Source: Rallus limicola (lineage: Eukaryota; Chordata; Aves; Gruiformes; Rallidae). Taken from it: a stretch of 64,000 nt of DNA. The DNA lies in assembly GCA_022605955.1 (NCBI GenBank), contig JAKCOZ010000058.1, forward strand, positions 1,240,001-1,304,000, written 5' to 3'. Position 1 is the first letter of the stretch, and each line of letters begins with the position of its first letter. The notes under the pieces were generated by a model, which did not search any database, had not been told where the DNA came from, and worked only from the letters and a program-made list of their open reading frames with translations. The position numbers and the translations under genes are program-made. Of this stretch, positions 49,301 to 60,915 are shown piece by piece.

Positions 49301-52300
49301 ATGTGGAAATCAGACTTAATTACACCACTTTGCAGAGTTCCAGGCAACACACTTCCAGGGACAGACCATATTCTAAATGAGAATTTCAGCCTGTGCTTTG
49401 ATAGGGATAGAAAATGTTTAAAGCCAAACCTAAGTCTTAAGAGCACCAGAGCAAACAAGACTATTAGATCTGACTCTTTTATAGTAATGGCACTTTTAAA
49501 AAAAAGTTTACATTTAGTACAAGAATTTGTTGTCTGAATACAGTCCAAAAAAGATGGATCACAAAGCCAAAGACACTGCAGTTTTGCCTGTAGCAGTAAA
49601 AGCTGCTCTAGAAAAGGTAATATACTACTTCTGTCTACTAAAACAGCTTACCTTTCTCACATCTATTAACAGTTTTTATACTGTCTCGCTCAAATATGTT
49701 AACAGACATATAGTTTATTAATGTCATTACTATGGAAAAGCCTATCAGATGTCAAGTCACAAGGGTGGAAAAAGATTCTATAAACCATTTTCCCACTTTT
49801 GAGAAAGTTATGTTCTCTGGAGTTTAAGTGGTAAAAGTATCATTTCTTGAGGTCTGTAGTTTCTTGATGTCAGTTTGAAGATTTCTAGAGAGTTTGAGAG
49901 CTTGCACATCAACAGGTGACAAGCAAACTCTTATCACTTCAGACTACAGTTTTGCTAGAAACTATCAACAGTCTGTTCATTAGAGTATGTAAACCGAAAC
50001 ATAAGTCAGACTTGAATGAAACCACTTAAGGAGCTCATTCAGTCAGAAGCAGTCCTCTTCTCCCTCACGCTGCTCCTGGGACCCCTCTGATGCTTGGGTT
50101 GATTAGCTGATCCAGTACTAATCTGGAAGAAGCTACTCACATTTTGCTAGGTAAGTTTCCTATTAGATAATGAAGGTGGTTTAGATAACCTAACCAAAGG
50201 ACTTAAGGAGCTCAAGTAGTGCAAGAGAAACAAAGAGAGCATCAGCTCCCATTCTGCTTAGATCCACTACAAAATACTTTCTGCAAATCACATGCAAGGT
50301 CAAATTTCTTTTCAACATGTATCATTTGGGCACCAGATGATCTCCAGTCCCCCTTTTTGATAGCATTCATTGGTTAGAAATGAGCCTGAGAACCTAGCTA
50401 GGCATGGATTACAGGAAGTTAACTAATGATAACTTCAAGAGACTGCTGTACTCTTAGAACTCCCAGCAGCTTTCAGGACTGCACTTTTCAGAAATATGAG
50501 AATTTTCACTGGTTGCACACATGGTAGCTGTGCACAGGTTAACCAGTGATACCAGTAACTGCAATACAAATCTCCTAAGCCCCCAGAAAGGGCAAATCTT
50601 TTGCACTGGGGTTCCTTTTGGGACAGTCACCACTCAGTTACTTGAAGGCCTAACAATTCACCATCGAGATGCCACTACTGCCCTAAAGCAACCATCACAT
50701 GATGCAGTCTGAATCTGTTCTAGTGTGCTGGCTGCCTCCTTCAGCAGCTGATAGATGCTCCCCCACTCTCGTCTTGATCTGTGTATTGACAGAACTCTGC
50801 CTGGGTATAAGCACATCATTGTAATGTCTCTATTAACACTGAGTCATGGGATATTATACAACTGAGTACATACATACATACAACTCTCTTAAAATGCAAG
50901 TTAGAAAACACATGTTGCTGCATTTACAACACCACTATTATTCCCAATACTAAACTGAAGTCACAAAGTCTAGACATCACTTGAAGGTTTTGCTCCTGTT
51001 TATCTTGATCTCATCAAATGAATGTTTAATAGTGTTTAACATGACGTTCAAGTCATTTAATGTTTCTTGGGGCAGCATGCCAGATTCAGTAACACGAAAG
51101 CATTCACCATAATGGCCCAGAACAGTTTAAGTCTGTAATATAGCCTTAAACCTAATAAGAGAATGCTGGGCTTTTTAATTGCAGTCCTGTAACATCCTTT
51201 CCCAGCTATCCAGGTTGCTTTTTTCAGCAACTCCTCTGCGCCCATTCTGTCAACTGACCTTTTATCAGCCAATCTTTCGTAAGGGGAAAGCGGTGATAGG
51301 TGGTGCCACCGTGCCATTTCTCCTAAAAGCCTGTTGCACATTTTCCAGGATTTCAGCAGCTTATGTTTTTTAGATTGTTATTAGCTGGACAAGCACAGCA
51401 CCTTAAAACATTTCCTGACTTCCACTAACTTCTCCACATATCAAGTTCTTTTAAAACAACGGCTTTGTCATTTAAAGTTTACATTCTCTCTTAATCTGAC
51501 AGACTTGTAAAGGTACCCACACCACAGTTTTCAAAAGGCTAGCTACATTCACCCTTTAAGCAGGGTGTGCAAAGCTCTTTGTGCTGTCACACAACCAAAA
51601 AAAGTCTTTCATTAGTGCTGTGCCAAGACCCTTTCTGCTTATCGGTCAAAACGTTAAGTACTCGAAGGTTCCCAGAGTTTAGTATTTTCCTTTTGTAGGT
51701 CACCTTCTTATAAAGGCTACACTTAATTTAATGTAGCACTTGGAAACAGTTTTATACAATTGGTCACGGGTGACTGCTTGCTAGCACTCATTAAAAACAA
51801 GCACTGATATTTAACATTCGTTTAGCAAACAGTCCTAGGACAAAGTCACATTTTGGGTTCAGCAACCTTGCTAAGGCACCCTTGTTAGAACTACCTACCG
51901 TGTTACTCAGATGAAAAGGGTTTGCTGAATCTCTAAGCAGTAGCAACTACCCATTTTTCTGTCAATGCCCAGTGCTTGACAAGAACTGAAGCCCTCAATG
52001 CCCACATGCCCCACAAGTACACTTTGGGGAAAAGCCTCTAGAAATTGCTTCCCCTTCGGAAGGTTCTCCTGTGCCGTTCTCTGCTCCTCTGTCATTGTTA
52101 CTCCTGACAGAGGAAAAAGAAAACAAACATGCTGGGCTTATGGAAAAAATGTTCTTCTAAAAAATTAAACAGAGAGACTGAAAGCATACTGCAGAGCTTA
52201 ATATAAAAGTAGAGTCAAACAATCTAAAACACTTGGAGGAAGATGCAAGTTAACCCACCAGTACAGCACTATTTTCTCTTCTACCACTGTGAAAGGCCAT

Positions 52301-55300
52301 CAAGTCCCTCAATGCTGTCCAAGTCAGGCAGATACAATCTCCAGGAGAACAAAGGAGAAAACTGTGGAATCTAACCCTTGTCCAGGGAAACAGTTGTGCC
52401 AGTGATTGTAAACAAAACCACTCCCTCCCTCTGCCATTTTCAACACATAGCACAGCAAGCAATGGTAATAAAACCAGCTGGCAGACAGCAAACTCAGCAG
52501 AGTACCTAGCAGTTCCCCTCTCACAGAGCTAAGGCTCCTCAGACTAACAGGAGAGAGTTGAACCCAGATGGAATTGAGCAAACCATTATCTATTACGACT
52601 TTTGGGTTAATTCCCATGAGTTTTCTGGGAGATAGGGCAGCCAGAGACGTGGCCATTTCCCACAGTATGAGCCTTCTGGGCAGAATACTCTCTACTTGTG
52701 GTTGACTAAGTCAGCAGTTCATCTTTTCAGCAGAATTCAAGGTCTAAAAGCCTGTTAATAAACCAGACACAACAACTGTCACAGACCCATCAACATCCAA
52801 CCAACTCAAGTCTATGGAGCCCAGAAACCATCTCCATTGACATATTACATCCTCAGATGCTTAAGCGTGAATAGTTGGAGATATTCTGTGTATCCAATGT
52901 ATGCTGTACAGAGGGGGGAAAAAAAGGGAACTGTTTTTGTAGGGAAAGATACTAGATTCAAGCCTTGACTTCAGTGACTACCAGTCTGAGTAAAATATGC
53001 ATTACTTCCAGTGCTTAGAACAGCAAGTGAAGGAGAAAGTCAGGAGAAATGTTAAGATCTTTTGATCTGAGGTAAAATGTCAATTGACGTGCTTTCAAAG
53101 AAATAGCATTCTTTCACAAGAGTTGCAGAAATGGAGGAAAGGATGAGGCAATGCAGAGGTCTACAGAACAACATTAAAATTAAAGGAACAGCATTTAAAA
53201 TATGAGCCCCAGAAAGACTCCTTTGAAGACAGGCTGAGAATTGTTCAGCCTGGAGAAGGCTCCAGGGAAACTGCAGATCAGCATTTCAGTATTTAAAGGG
53301 ACCTACAGGAAAGCTGGAAAGGGGCTGTTTACAAAGGCATGGAGTGATAGGACAAGGAGGAATCGCTTTAAACTAAAAGAGGGTAGACTTATAGTAGATA
53401 TTAGGAAGAAATTTCACTATGAGGATGAGGCAGCACTGGCACAGGCTGCCTGGAGAAGCTGTGGCTGCCCCCTCCCTGACAGCGTTCAATGCCAGGTTGG
53501 ATGGGGCTTAAGGTGTCCCTACCCATGGCGGGGGGGGTTGGAGCTAGATGGCCTCTGAGGTCCTTTCCAACCCAACCCATTCTGTAATTCTAGGAAGTAG
53601 AAGCATTTAAAAGCAGATTAAATGACCATGGTGGTTCTACCATTAAGTCTCTATATAGCTCTCATCCACTTTTCTCCAATACAACTACTCCTTGTTACTA
53701 CAAGCTTCAACGTGGTTGCATTTAGCCATAACACTAATATAGCAGGCACCACTCAAGTTCTTTTATAAGGGTACATTTAGCTTGTGTGCCCAAGTACTAT
53801 CACCACCTATGGAAGAACAATAACCTTCTATTACTGTTATCTAAACAAAAGCCTCTTCAAAAGCAGAGGGAAATGATGCCCTTGAACTAGTAAGTCATCT
53901 CTACCAAAGCAGTTGCATGTAGCCAGAACGTACAGTAGAGCAGAAGAGTGAATCCTAGCTGGCATGTGAGTAACAGCTGTGTTGAAGCTTATACAAGATA
54001 GAGAAAGATACACAGCATAATGTTTTTTCAAGATTTAGAGCACTGCAGTATGTCACATAAAGGCCATTTGGCAAGCAAATATTGGTACTTTTGACAACAA
54101 AGTGCTTTGGAATGCTCCATCTGAAGCATCAATTATTCAACCTTTTAAGAAAAAAAAAAGTAAAGCTATTACAATGCTAAGAACAATTAAAAAAAAGAGG
54201 AACAGAATAAAAGTTTAGATTGAAAAATTGAAATAAGTGGGAGGCCATAAGACAGAAAATGATGCAGTTCAAGACAGAACAGCAAGGCCCAAAGAGCAAA
54301 ACCAATTTTTTGGGGCAGCACTTTAGGAGACTGTGAAAAACAGAAAAAAATCCACTTAAATATTTGTAGTGAGCCAAAGCAAAGAAACATGCTTTTGTCA
54401 TAAGGATGAAAGCAAACAAACAAGAACTAACACATGCTAAGAGCGCCTGGAAAAACAGAGAGAATGAGATTACTTTAACCATTTTATTTCTAAAATTAAA
54501 CACTTAACTCCTCCAAGTAACTTCTATTCAGCTAAGCAAGTGTACAGAAAGAATAGTCAGCTATAGGGTTTTACTCTGGGCTATTCCATCTGTAGGCAAC
54601 ATATAACCCACATTATCAACCCAAAATGTCAAAGACAAGAATAGAGGCATCCAAAAAATTATTAAAAAAAACCCTCTGTCAGTCAGACAAACAAATGTAT
54701 GTTCAAAATATTTACTAGCACAATTCAACTTCCCTGTTTTTCTAGACTTGGCAAATTCAGCTACTGGCTAACACTTTGCACCTTGTACACGTGATTTATC
54801 AACTTCCACATAATTCAAAGAAAACTACTCAGGGTATTTCCTGTTGTCACAATACTGAGAATGTCCTCCTGTAGAAGTTTTAGCAGTGCACAACTTACAG
54901 TGCATTAGCTTGGCATATTAGCCACAAGTACCTGCTCCGACTTCCCACCAGAAGGACACAAAACTAAATTCGGTAAGGGTTCAAACTAATCAAGTTAAGA
55001 CATCCTAATATAGGTTCTCATGTCAGCTGAACCATGATTGTGGTCCATGCACACACCCAGCATTTGTGGCAATTACAACAACAGTCCAACTCCTTTGCAT
55101 TGGAGGCAATGTTAAGTAACATCAGCATGTTTTTGCTGCTGGCTAAAATGACACAGTTGCTATAACTGAGATGATACAGTAAACTCATTAGGCTGCGATA
55201 AATTTAATAGTGGTCCTAAACTGAACACATCTTCCACTTAACTGTACTGATACCCATCTGTACATATCCTGGGAGAAGTATTAATTACAATTCTGAAAGT

Positions 55301-56221
55301 CTGTAACCAGTAGGTATTTTGTCCAGTGCTTGGAGACGTTACCTGCAGACAACACCTAATTACCCGCAGAACAACTTTCCGCAGGATGTTGCCGTTACAG
55401 AAATTCAAAGGCTCATGCACCAAAAATTTACAAACACTGCCACTGGCTCAGGAAATCTGTGAGCCACCAACTGCTAAAGGCTGGGAGAGTGACCTAGGGA
55501 CAACACACTTCTCCATCCTTATGTTCTTCTTCCTTACAAGCCCGTTACTGGCTACCGATAGAGATAGGGTATCCTGACTGCGGATGTCAAGTGTCATTCA
55601 GTACAGCCAACAAGAACGTTCACAGACAGATTTTCCTGCCTAATCTTTAAGGCAACAGCAATTAGCCATGGTTCAGATTACATTTTGCCAAAGTCAGTAT
55701 CCTCCCTCCTTTCACTTACAATTACTTGGAAGTTACAGAATAAAAATCTTTTGGTATGAGCAGCACCTCAGCAAAGAACAAACCAGTACAAGTCCCAATT
55801 CTTTGAGGAGGGAATAAAATAAATAAATATATATATATATATATGTATACATCTGGCGAACTTACACTTATGTCCCAAATTTCCATACATTCCCCTTAGT
55901 ATTTCTGGCAGCTTCCTGGTTTTCTTACAATTATTTAGCAGGCATAAAGAGGCTGTAGGCTCATGGTTCACATTTCTGGAACTTATTTCAAGCACTGAAG
56001 GACTTACATCAAAACTCATTTTTCCTAGCAAGCCTAACAATCGTAACACTTACATCATCCTGGTCAGAAGACAGAGGTGGCTCCACTAAAAGAAGCCTCT
56101 GCTCAGAGCCGTCCTCTTCAAAGGCTGCCTGTGTTGTTGCAGTGTCAGACATGTGTCCTTTTCTGAGCCGTAGACCTGGCTCTGGAGAACCAGCATTATC
56201 GAGTTCCGTTAGTTCATTCAT
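37221..56221 (-). CDS. ADIPOR2, adiponectin receptor 2 (complete coding region, 386 aa)
   Basis: This is a PAQR-family seven-helix membrane protein with cytoplasmic N-terminus that binds adiponectin and signals through ceramidase activity and PPARalpha/AMPK (family knowledge). Seven coding exons, in transcript order: 56221-56054, 44537-44418, 42521-42350, 41688-41502, 40442-40255, 39064-38871 and 37352-37221. They sum to 1161 bases including TAA, the same 386 residues as human ADIPOR2. All six introns are GT-AG and in phase. Helices fall near residues 146-168, 178-203, 217-239, 244-265, 279-300, 310-332 and 351-370. The zinc ligands are present: His201 (WLFHTV), His347 and His351 (SHQLFH), with Asp218 (KLDYSG) near the site. 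Residues 1-80 are divergent, as in the family. ADIPOR2 rather than ADIPOR1 is favoured by the MNE start, the RLRKGH motif, the sequence in the core and the CACNA2D4 neighbour. The start codon context is weak (C at -3). Confidence 0.97.
37353..38870 (-). other. ADIPOR2 intron (last)
   Basis: A 1.5-kb GT-AG intron with no repeat or extra exon recognised. A pyrimidine-rich stretch (+ strand) spans about 38240-38400. Confidence 0.75.
38871..39064 (-). CDS. ADIPOR2 coding exon 6 (194 bp)
   Basis: Begins with two bases of a Gly codon and ends in phase 0 after CDIW. It encodes helices 5 and 6, with [36 protein letters not shown] and [16 protein letters not shown]. The donor is GTGAGT. Confidence 0.97.
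39065..40254 (-). other. ADIPOR2 intron
   Basis: A 1.2-kb AT-rich GT-AG intron. No repeat or gene recognised. Confidence 0.75.
40255..40442 (-). CDS. ADIPOR2 coding exon 5 (188 bp)
   Basis: Completes Lys216 and encodes [20 protein letters not shown] and the helix 4 segment, ending in YRGVRA plus one base of a Gly codon. It holds Asp218. Its sequence is nearly identical to human in this core. Confidence 0.98.
40443..41501 (-). other. ADIPOR2 intron
   Basis: A 1.1-kb GT-AG intron with a short A-run near 41089-41099. Nothing else recognised. Confidence 0.75.
41502..41688 (-). CDS. ADIPOR2 coding exon 4 (187 bp)
   Basis: Completes Gly154 and encodes [15 protein letters not shown], a loop, and the second helix [19 protein letters not shown] with zinc ligand His201. 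It ends with two bases of Lys216. Phase and length agree exactly with flanking exons. Confidence 0.98.
41689..42349 (-). other. ADIPOR2 intron
   Basis: A 661-bp AT-rich GT-AG intron; donor GTATTTTCC, acceptor TTGTTTTTCAG. Nothing else recognised. Confidence 0.75.
42350..42521 (-). CDS. ADIPOR2 coding exon 3 (172 bp)
   Basis: Starts with Val97 directly after a CTAG acceptor and encodes [39 protein letters not shown] and [14 protein letters not shown] plus one base. This is the pre-helix 1 cytoplasmic region and the start of helix 1, almost identical to human. Confidence 0.98.
42522..44417 (-). other. ADIPOR2 intron
   Basis: A 1.9-kb AT-rich GT-AG intron. No repeat or exon recognised. Confidence 0.75.
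44418..44537 (-). CDS. ADIPOR2 coding exon 2 (120 bp)
   Basis: Symmetric phase 0-0 exon encoding [20 protein letters not shown] and [20 protein letters not shown]. The [16 protein letters not shown] motif is shared by both adiponectin receptors. Skipping would remove 40 cytoplasmic residues but keep the frame. The acceptor is CCCATACAG. Confidence 0.97.
46613..47506 (-). mobile_element. Older CR1 LINE 3' fragment split by a younger CR1
   Basis: Pieces at 46613-46643 and 47469-47506 look like two halves of one old CR1 3' end in - orientation. On the + strand the first reads CATAGAATGCTTTAGGTTG, and the second resumes at TTTAAAGATCATCTAGGCC. The younger element lies exactly between them. The old copy is very short. 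Confidence 0.65.
46644..47467 (-). mobile_element. CR1 LINE, 5'-truncated, with partial ORF2
   Basis: Read on the - strand, it carries the C-terminal CR1 reverse-transcriptase region. The first frame includes [29 protein letters not shown] and [18 protein letters not shown], ending in a stop near 47107. After a frame change the second includes [32 protein letters not shown] and [16 protein letters not shown]. The 3' UTR has the GGTTGGAAGGGACCTC-type block (reverse-complemented) and the tail lies at 46644. The protein is broken and 5' truncated, so the copy is inactive, but it is better preserved than the other CR1 copies here. Confidence 0.95.
53200..53595 (+). mobile_element. CR1 LINE 3' portion, degraded
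   Basis: Sense-strand remnant with a LVQPGEG-like block near 53245, [20 protein letters not shown] (derived from the conserved CR1 C-terminus) near 53350, and a 3' UTR ending GGTCCTTTCCAACCCAACCC and ATTCTGTAATTCTA. Stops and deletions break the frame. It lies antisense to ADIPOR2. Confidence 0.9.
55827..55844. repeat. (AT)9 dinucleotide run
   Basis: A short microsatellite in the ADIPOR2 intron, preceded by AAAT-rich sequence and about 200 bases from the splice donor of the ATG exon. Confidence 0.9.
56054..56221 (-). CDS. ADIPOR2 coding exon 1 with start codon (168 bp)
   Basis: Encodes [40 protein letters not shown] and [16 protein letters not shown], phase 0 at the end before GTAAGTG. The start is chosen because human ADIPOR2 begins MNEPTE and shares PEP.(I/L)RLRKGH. 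The rest of this cytoplasmic tail is poorly conserved and acidic. Confidence 0.95.
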
Positions 56222-56289
56222 GAGATGCTGGGAGCCTTCTCGAATATTCTGCCTGCTCTTGGATCGGTTTGGTTGATTATGTGTTGGCT
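56222..56289 (-). other. ADIPOR2 5' UTR part of the ATG exon
   Basis: Sixty-eight bases between a GTCTTTCAG acceptor (- strand) and the ATG. They contain no upstream ATG. The acceptor shows that at least one non-coding exon lies further upstream. Confidence 0.8.
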
Positions 56290-59200
56290 CTGAAAGACAA
56301 ACAGTTTGTGTAACTAAACTGAAGTTAAAAAGAGGACCTTAAGAGTCGTTTGAAAGAAGAACATGCTTAAAATCTACCAAACAGCTACAGTAACTGCTTT
56401 TATGTGCCCAAACTCCCACGGGATCAGTTATAAAGACTTCTAAATTCCTATATAAAAAATTCTGATCTAGTAACCACTAATACTTGTGTGATCTAAGACA
56501 ATTTAAACACAACTTTGAAAAACTGTAGAAAAGAAGCTCCACAAAACAGTAAATTCACAACACAGTGACAATGTTTTTATTTTTACAAAGTTGCAAATAC
56601 TGAGCTATTAATGCTATTTACAAATAACCTAGTTATCACAGGCATTCTAATTATCAGCTTTTTCTGGGTATGAAACTCATACCCAAGCTCAATTATCTGG
56701 GCTAGGTTTCATCAAAACTAGGACACTAAATACTGGCACAGCTGCTCACGTAGCAGCAAGCAAGCAGAGCTCAAGCAGCATCTAACTCTTCACAGACTAC
56801 AAGGAGGGTAGTAGTACACACAATGACTATGCTCCCCTTGCTTAAAGTAACACCTTCACAATTACCACTAACAATGGGTCTGTACCTGTAATCTTGTAAT
56901 GAATTAGACCAGATAGGTTTAAAAACCATTCATTCCATTACAGCAATAAGAATCAGATAATTCCCCTAGAAAACCATAACCATCCTTTCTACTCAGAAAA
57001 GTAACTGTATTTTACACTTGTAACACTGCAAAAAGGATTTGGGGTGAATTTAACTCAAGATGCTAAAGATTAATTAAACTGACAGAAAATTACCTAATGA
57101 GAATCTGTTCATCTGAGCCCTCAACCAAGAAGATGATTGGTTTATCTTGTATATCACTGTGTGATGGTCACTTCAACAGCCACTCAAGAGATACCTGTTT
57201 GACACTGGTTGTCTCGAAAGGCACAACAGCCAGAGCTCTTTGAAACCGGAGCACCAGAAGCCCTCAGAATGAATTAGCACTCAGATGAGGCTTCAAAGCC
57301 CCCCTGAATGAAAATCTATTTGTTTTGTGTTAATCACCTGGTGTCGTTCTATTACTATAGCATCTAAGTACTTAGATGTGACTAACACATAGCATTAGGA
57401 TAACCCATCAAACAAGTTTTAACTTGCCAGGGTGCATAATTAGATTGGAATTTTAGTGTGCAATAAAAGATGCTGAACTTTGTCATAATGTAGGAGGGCA
57501 AATTGAAAACATAAAATGGGGGGATTGATATTGGCAGCATACTAATAAAACGTTGCCTCCAAAAAGCCAATAAATAATGCACTCCTTCCTTTCAGGGCAT
57601 TTTCTCAATTATATATGATCACTGCAAGATAATTCTCAGCTCTGACAAATGTGCTATAGTTAATTTTGTTGCAGTGGTTTGTAATATTATATCCCCTCAG
57701 CTGCCTGGCAATCCCCAGGGGAGACAGCTGCTAATGAGCAGGTAACAGACTTGGCAGAACTAAATGATACCTCAGTTGTCTGAGTTCAATATGGCACCTT
57801 GCTTTAATCACCCAAGGAGGAAAGTTTACAATATGACAGCGGAGCAGACGGCATGCCCACCTTGCTAGTAACCTCCATCTGAGAAGTAACATCTAAAAAG
57901 GCCACAGATGTTTACTTGGTAAACACAAGAGCCACAGGACTATCATCCCATGAGAATTAAGCCAAGGTTTAACAACATTACAGGAAACCAAATTAAGAGG
58001 TTGAGCAAGTGGATTTTAAAACCAAGAACAAGCATTTAGAACCCCACAGAATAACTGAAGTCTTCACTGGTTTTGTCATATTTCAAGCGGTCAATTTGCA
58101 ATTCTATTTTTATCTGAGAAACGTGAAGACATTGTCACATTGCCATTCGGCAAAACTTAACTGGGAACAAAGACATGCAACAAGAAATACAGCTTAAAAA
58201 TGAAACTTCTGTGTGTCCATTTAAAAGGCAACTTAGAAGAGACTAATTTCAATATAGCGGACCGCACCAATTTGAAGCTGTAGCTAAAACAAAAACCACT
58301 GCAAGCAAGCAGAGCAGCTGCTAGTAAACAACAGTTACAGACACACATGCAGGCACACACACCCCCACCTGTTATTCCCCACATTTCAGAGAGGGAGGTA
58401 GTTGGAACAGCCACAGTTGGTTTCAAATTGTTTAATCTGCATTAGGCATTTAACCAGCAGATTACTAGTTTTTCTTTCTACGAGCTGTAAGGAATAGAAT
58501 TGCCATTTGCCTAAGAGCATGTCCTTACATCGCCTCAGTGACACTGTGGAAGCAATGCTGAGAGACACAGTAACAACCAACTCCACAGGCTTAACCACAT
58601 TTACCCAAGATGCCTGTGAAAGGTTCTTCTAATACAAGAAGATACAAGGATGTCAAGAGACCTTAAATCAGGCCTCAAAGGCTTACTTCGATAGCACTCA
58701 CTGCCAAGCAATCACTAAGCTTAAAAATAAAGGATGCGCTTCACCTCCAGTGAGTGAGATTAGCATTCAGCAGCAGAGCTCTGCATAAACAGAAGTCACT
58801 GTTCCTTTAAATTACAATGGAATAATTCCATGAACTAAAATATGCTTGTCCTTACCCAGTCTACAAAGGTATGAAGCAAGAAGATAGTCCAAAAGCATCG
58901 GTACTGTTTTTCAATCCTTTTTAAAAATCTAGAGGCCAAAACAGGTGCCTGAATGTAACATTCATTGTCACTGCTGCCAACAGCAGAGTACTAATAGCCA
59001 GAATTATTTGTTCATAGTATGAGATTACTAATAGGAAAGACATAGATGGCCTCTAATTTCTATTACAAAGTTTCCATGACTCCACAGTTCAGAGAAGGGT
59101 TTAAATGACGTGAGTGACCTTTTCCTACAAAAAAAAGGAAGACTAAGTATAGCCACAAGATGACGGTTTAAACATTAGGAAACTTATTGCCCCATTCTGT

Positions 59201-60584
59201 CTCAAACTAGCCAATTCATGAAGACAAAAATCTAGAAAATTGAAAGCTACAGAACACTTTGTGCCCTAAAAGAGATTTTGCATTTCACCGAGATTTAGGA
59301 TCTTTTATATAAATCCTTGAATTTTTTTGTACCCTACAAGCTGATAACTTTCATTAAAATTAGCTTCCATTTAAAAAGGAAGTTGCCATTAAAAGCTTTT
59401 AAATCTACTTAATAATTGCATGTATCATAAATATAATATTAGCATCTAGATAAATCAGTGAGTTCCTGCTGTGCTTAAAATCAGCTGAGAAAAGCATCTT
59501 TACAGTTTGGGGTTTGTGTTGTTTTGTTGGTTGTTTTTTTTTTTTTCAGTACAGGAAACTTCTAAAGGCTAGGTCAGCTTTTAGAAAGGACTTACCAGTT
59601 TAATACTGTCATCGTTCTAAACCCAGCCTATAAACACACAATGTAGCACCCTATTAGTCAACTTAATATGCTTCAGCCACCACCCAACCCACAACAATCT
59701 AAGTGGTCACCACTCCCAGCTGCTCACTCCACTGCAGCTCAGAAGCCAGCCCCACAGCAAGGAGAGTCAGGACAGGTTCATGCTGTAGACAGGCACTCAT
59801 CTTTCCAAAAACAGAATCGGAAGGCAATGCTATTTCAACAGTTCACTGCAATTGTGCAATATCAGAGGAGTCAACATCCACAATGACAGCGTATTTAGGA
59901 CACTGCTTCACTCCTCAAGATGACAGGGAAAGAGTAGTCCCACAAACTAAAAGGGCCACAGGATGATGCTACTGTTCTTTGCACAATCTTCCTTCCTGGA
60001 TATTCCCCCAGGGAAGTGATACAGCCCCTCTAACTTCATACATTTCACTGGCACGAGGATGAGTTGTCTACCTAAATTAAACAATGCCACATGTAGCAAA
60101 ACAAAAAGCACAGATCCATCTCTCCCTCTTTAGGATAAAACACCATCATGGATAGTCAGACTACCTCCCACTAGTGCTAAGCAAAGCTACCTCTTCAGCA
60201 TTCACCTCTTCTCATTATGACTCTCCAATCAGCATCACAAGAACGAGGTACCCTCACAGGCAATTCATTCTGTCCGTAGCTAGTATTTCAAAGAATGAGA
60301 ACTGTATATCCCTCCCATTGATCCATCAGCCTTTCTGATAGGAACTGTCCTGTTCAAGGAGGGAAATGGCATCCACTGCTTCATCTTTCCCTGCTAATCT
60401 TCAAAGCATCCATTAAACTAGCATATGCAATGTATATACACTGAATGAACCTCCATAAGATTTGCTCACTCTCTCTAACAGAGCTTTGTTCTCAAAAAAA
60501 CCAAAAGGTCATAATGAAAATGTCAAGTTTCTCAGAATATTTACTGTTTAATTAAGGGCTTAAGCGCCTGACAAGTCTTGTAAG

Positions 60585-60915
60585 TGTGGTGGTTTGACCC
60601 TGGCTGGAAGCCAGATGCCCAAAGTCACTCTTTGGTGGGCACTGGGGCAGGGGGGCATTCCTTACACTTTTCCCTTGTTCCAGTGTAGGGTCCCACCCAC
60701 AGGAGACAGTCCTTCAGGAACTTCAGCTCTTCACCAACTGCCTCAGCATGGGTCACTTCTATGGAGTGCATTCATAGAATCACAGAATGCCTCTCAGGCC
60801 CAGACTGCCCCAGCCTGGTTCTCCACAGAGTCACAAGCCTCCCCCCTGCAAACCTGCTTTAGTGTGGGTCTTCCAGCAGGGAGGCTCTGTCTCAAGTAGT
60901 CCCTCCCAACAGGTA
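60585..60915 (+). mobile_element. Endogenous retrovirus LTR-like fragment (avian type)
   Basis: Begins TGTGGTGGTTTGACCCTGGC, the TG-started opening I associate with a widespread avian ERV LTR. It continues with degenerate repeats of a module of type CCAGTGTAGGGTCCCACCCAC followed by ACAGTCCTTCAGGAAC, and again near 60740 and 60860. No gag, pol or env frame is visible, so it is a solo LTR or LTR remnant. Its 3' boundary is uncertain and could extend to about 61350. A CR1-tail-like stretch (ATAGAATCACAGAATG) at about 60774-60789 may be a later insertion scar. Confidence 0.65.

Larger units (their letters stand above)
44538..56053 (-). other. ADIPOR2 intron of 11.5 kb
   Basis: The longest intron here. 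It holds a nested CR1 pair at 46613-47506, a + strand CR1 3' part at 53200-53595, an (AT)9 run at 55827-55844 and A- or T-runs near 48318-48331 and 48503-48513. Otherwise AT-rich DNA without recognised genes. Confidence 0.75.
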
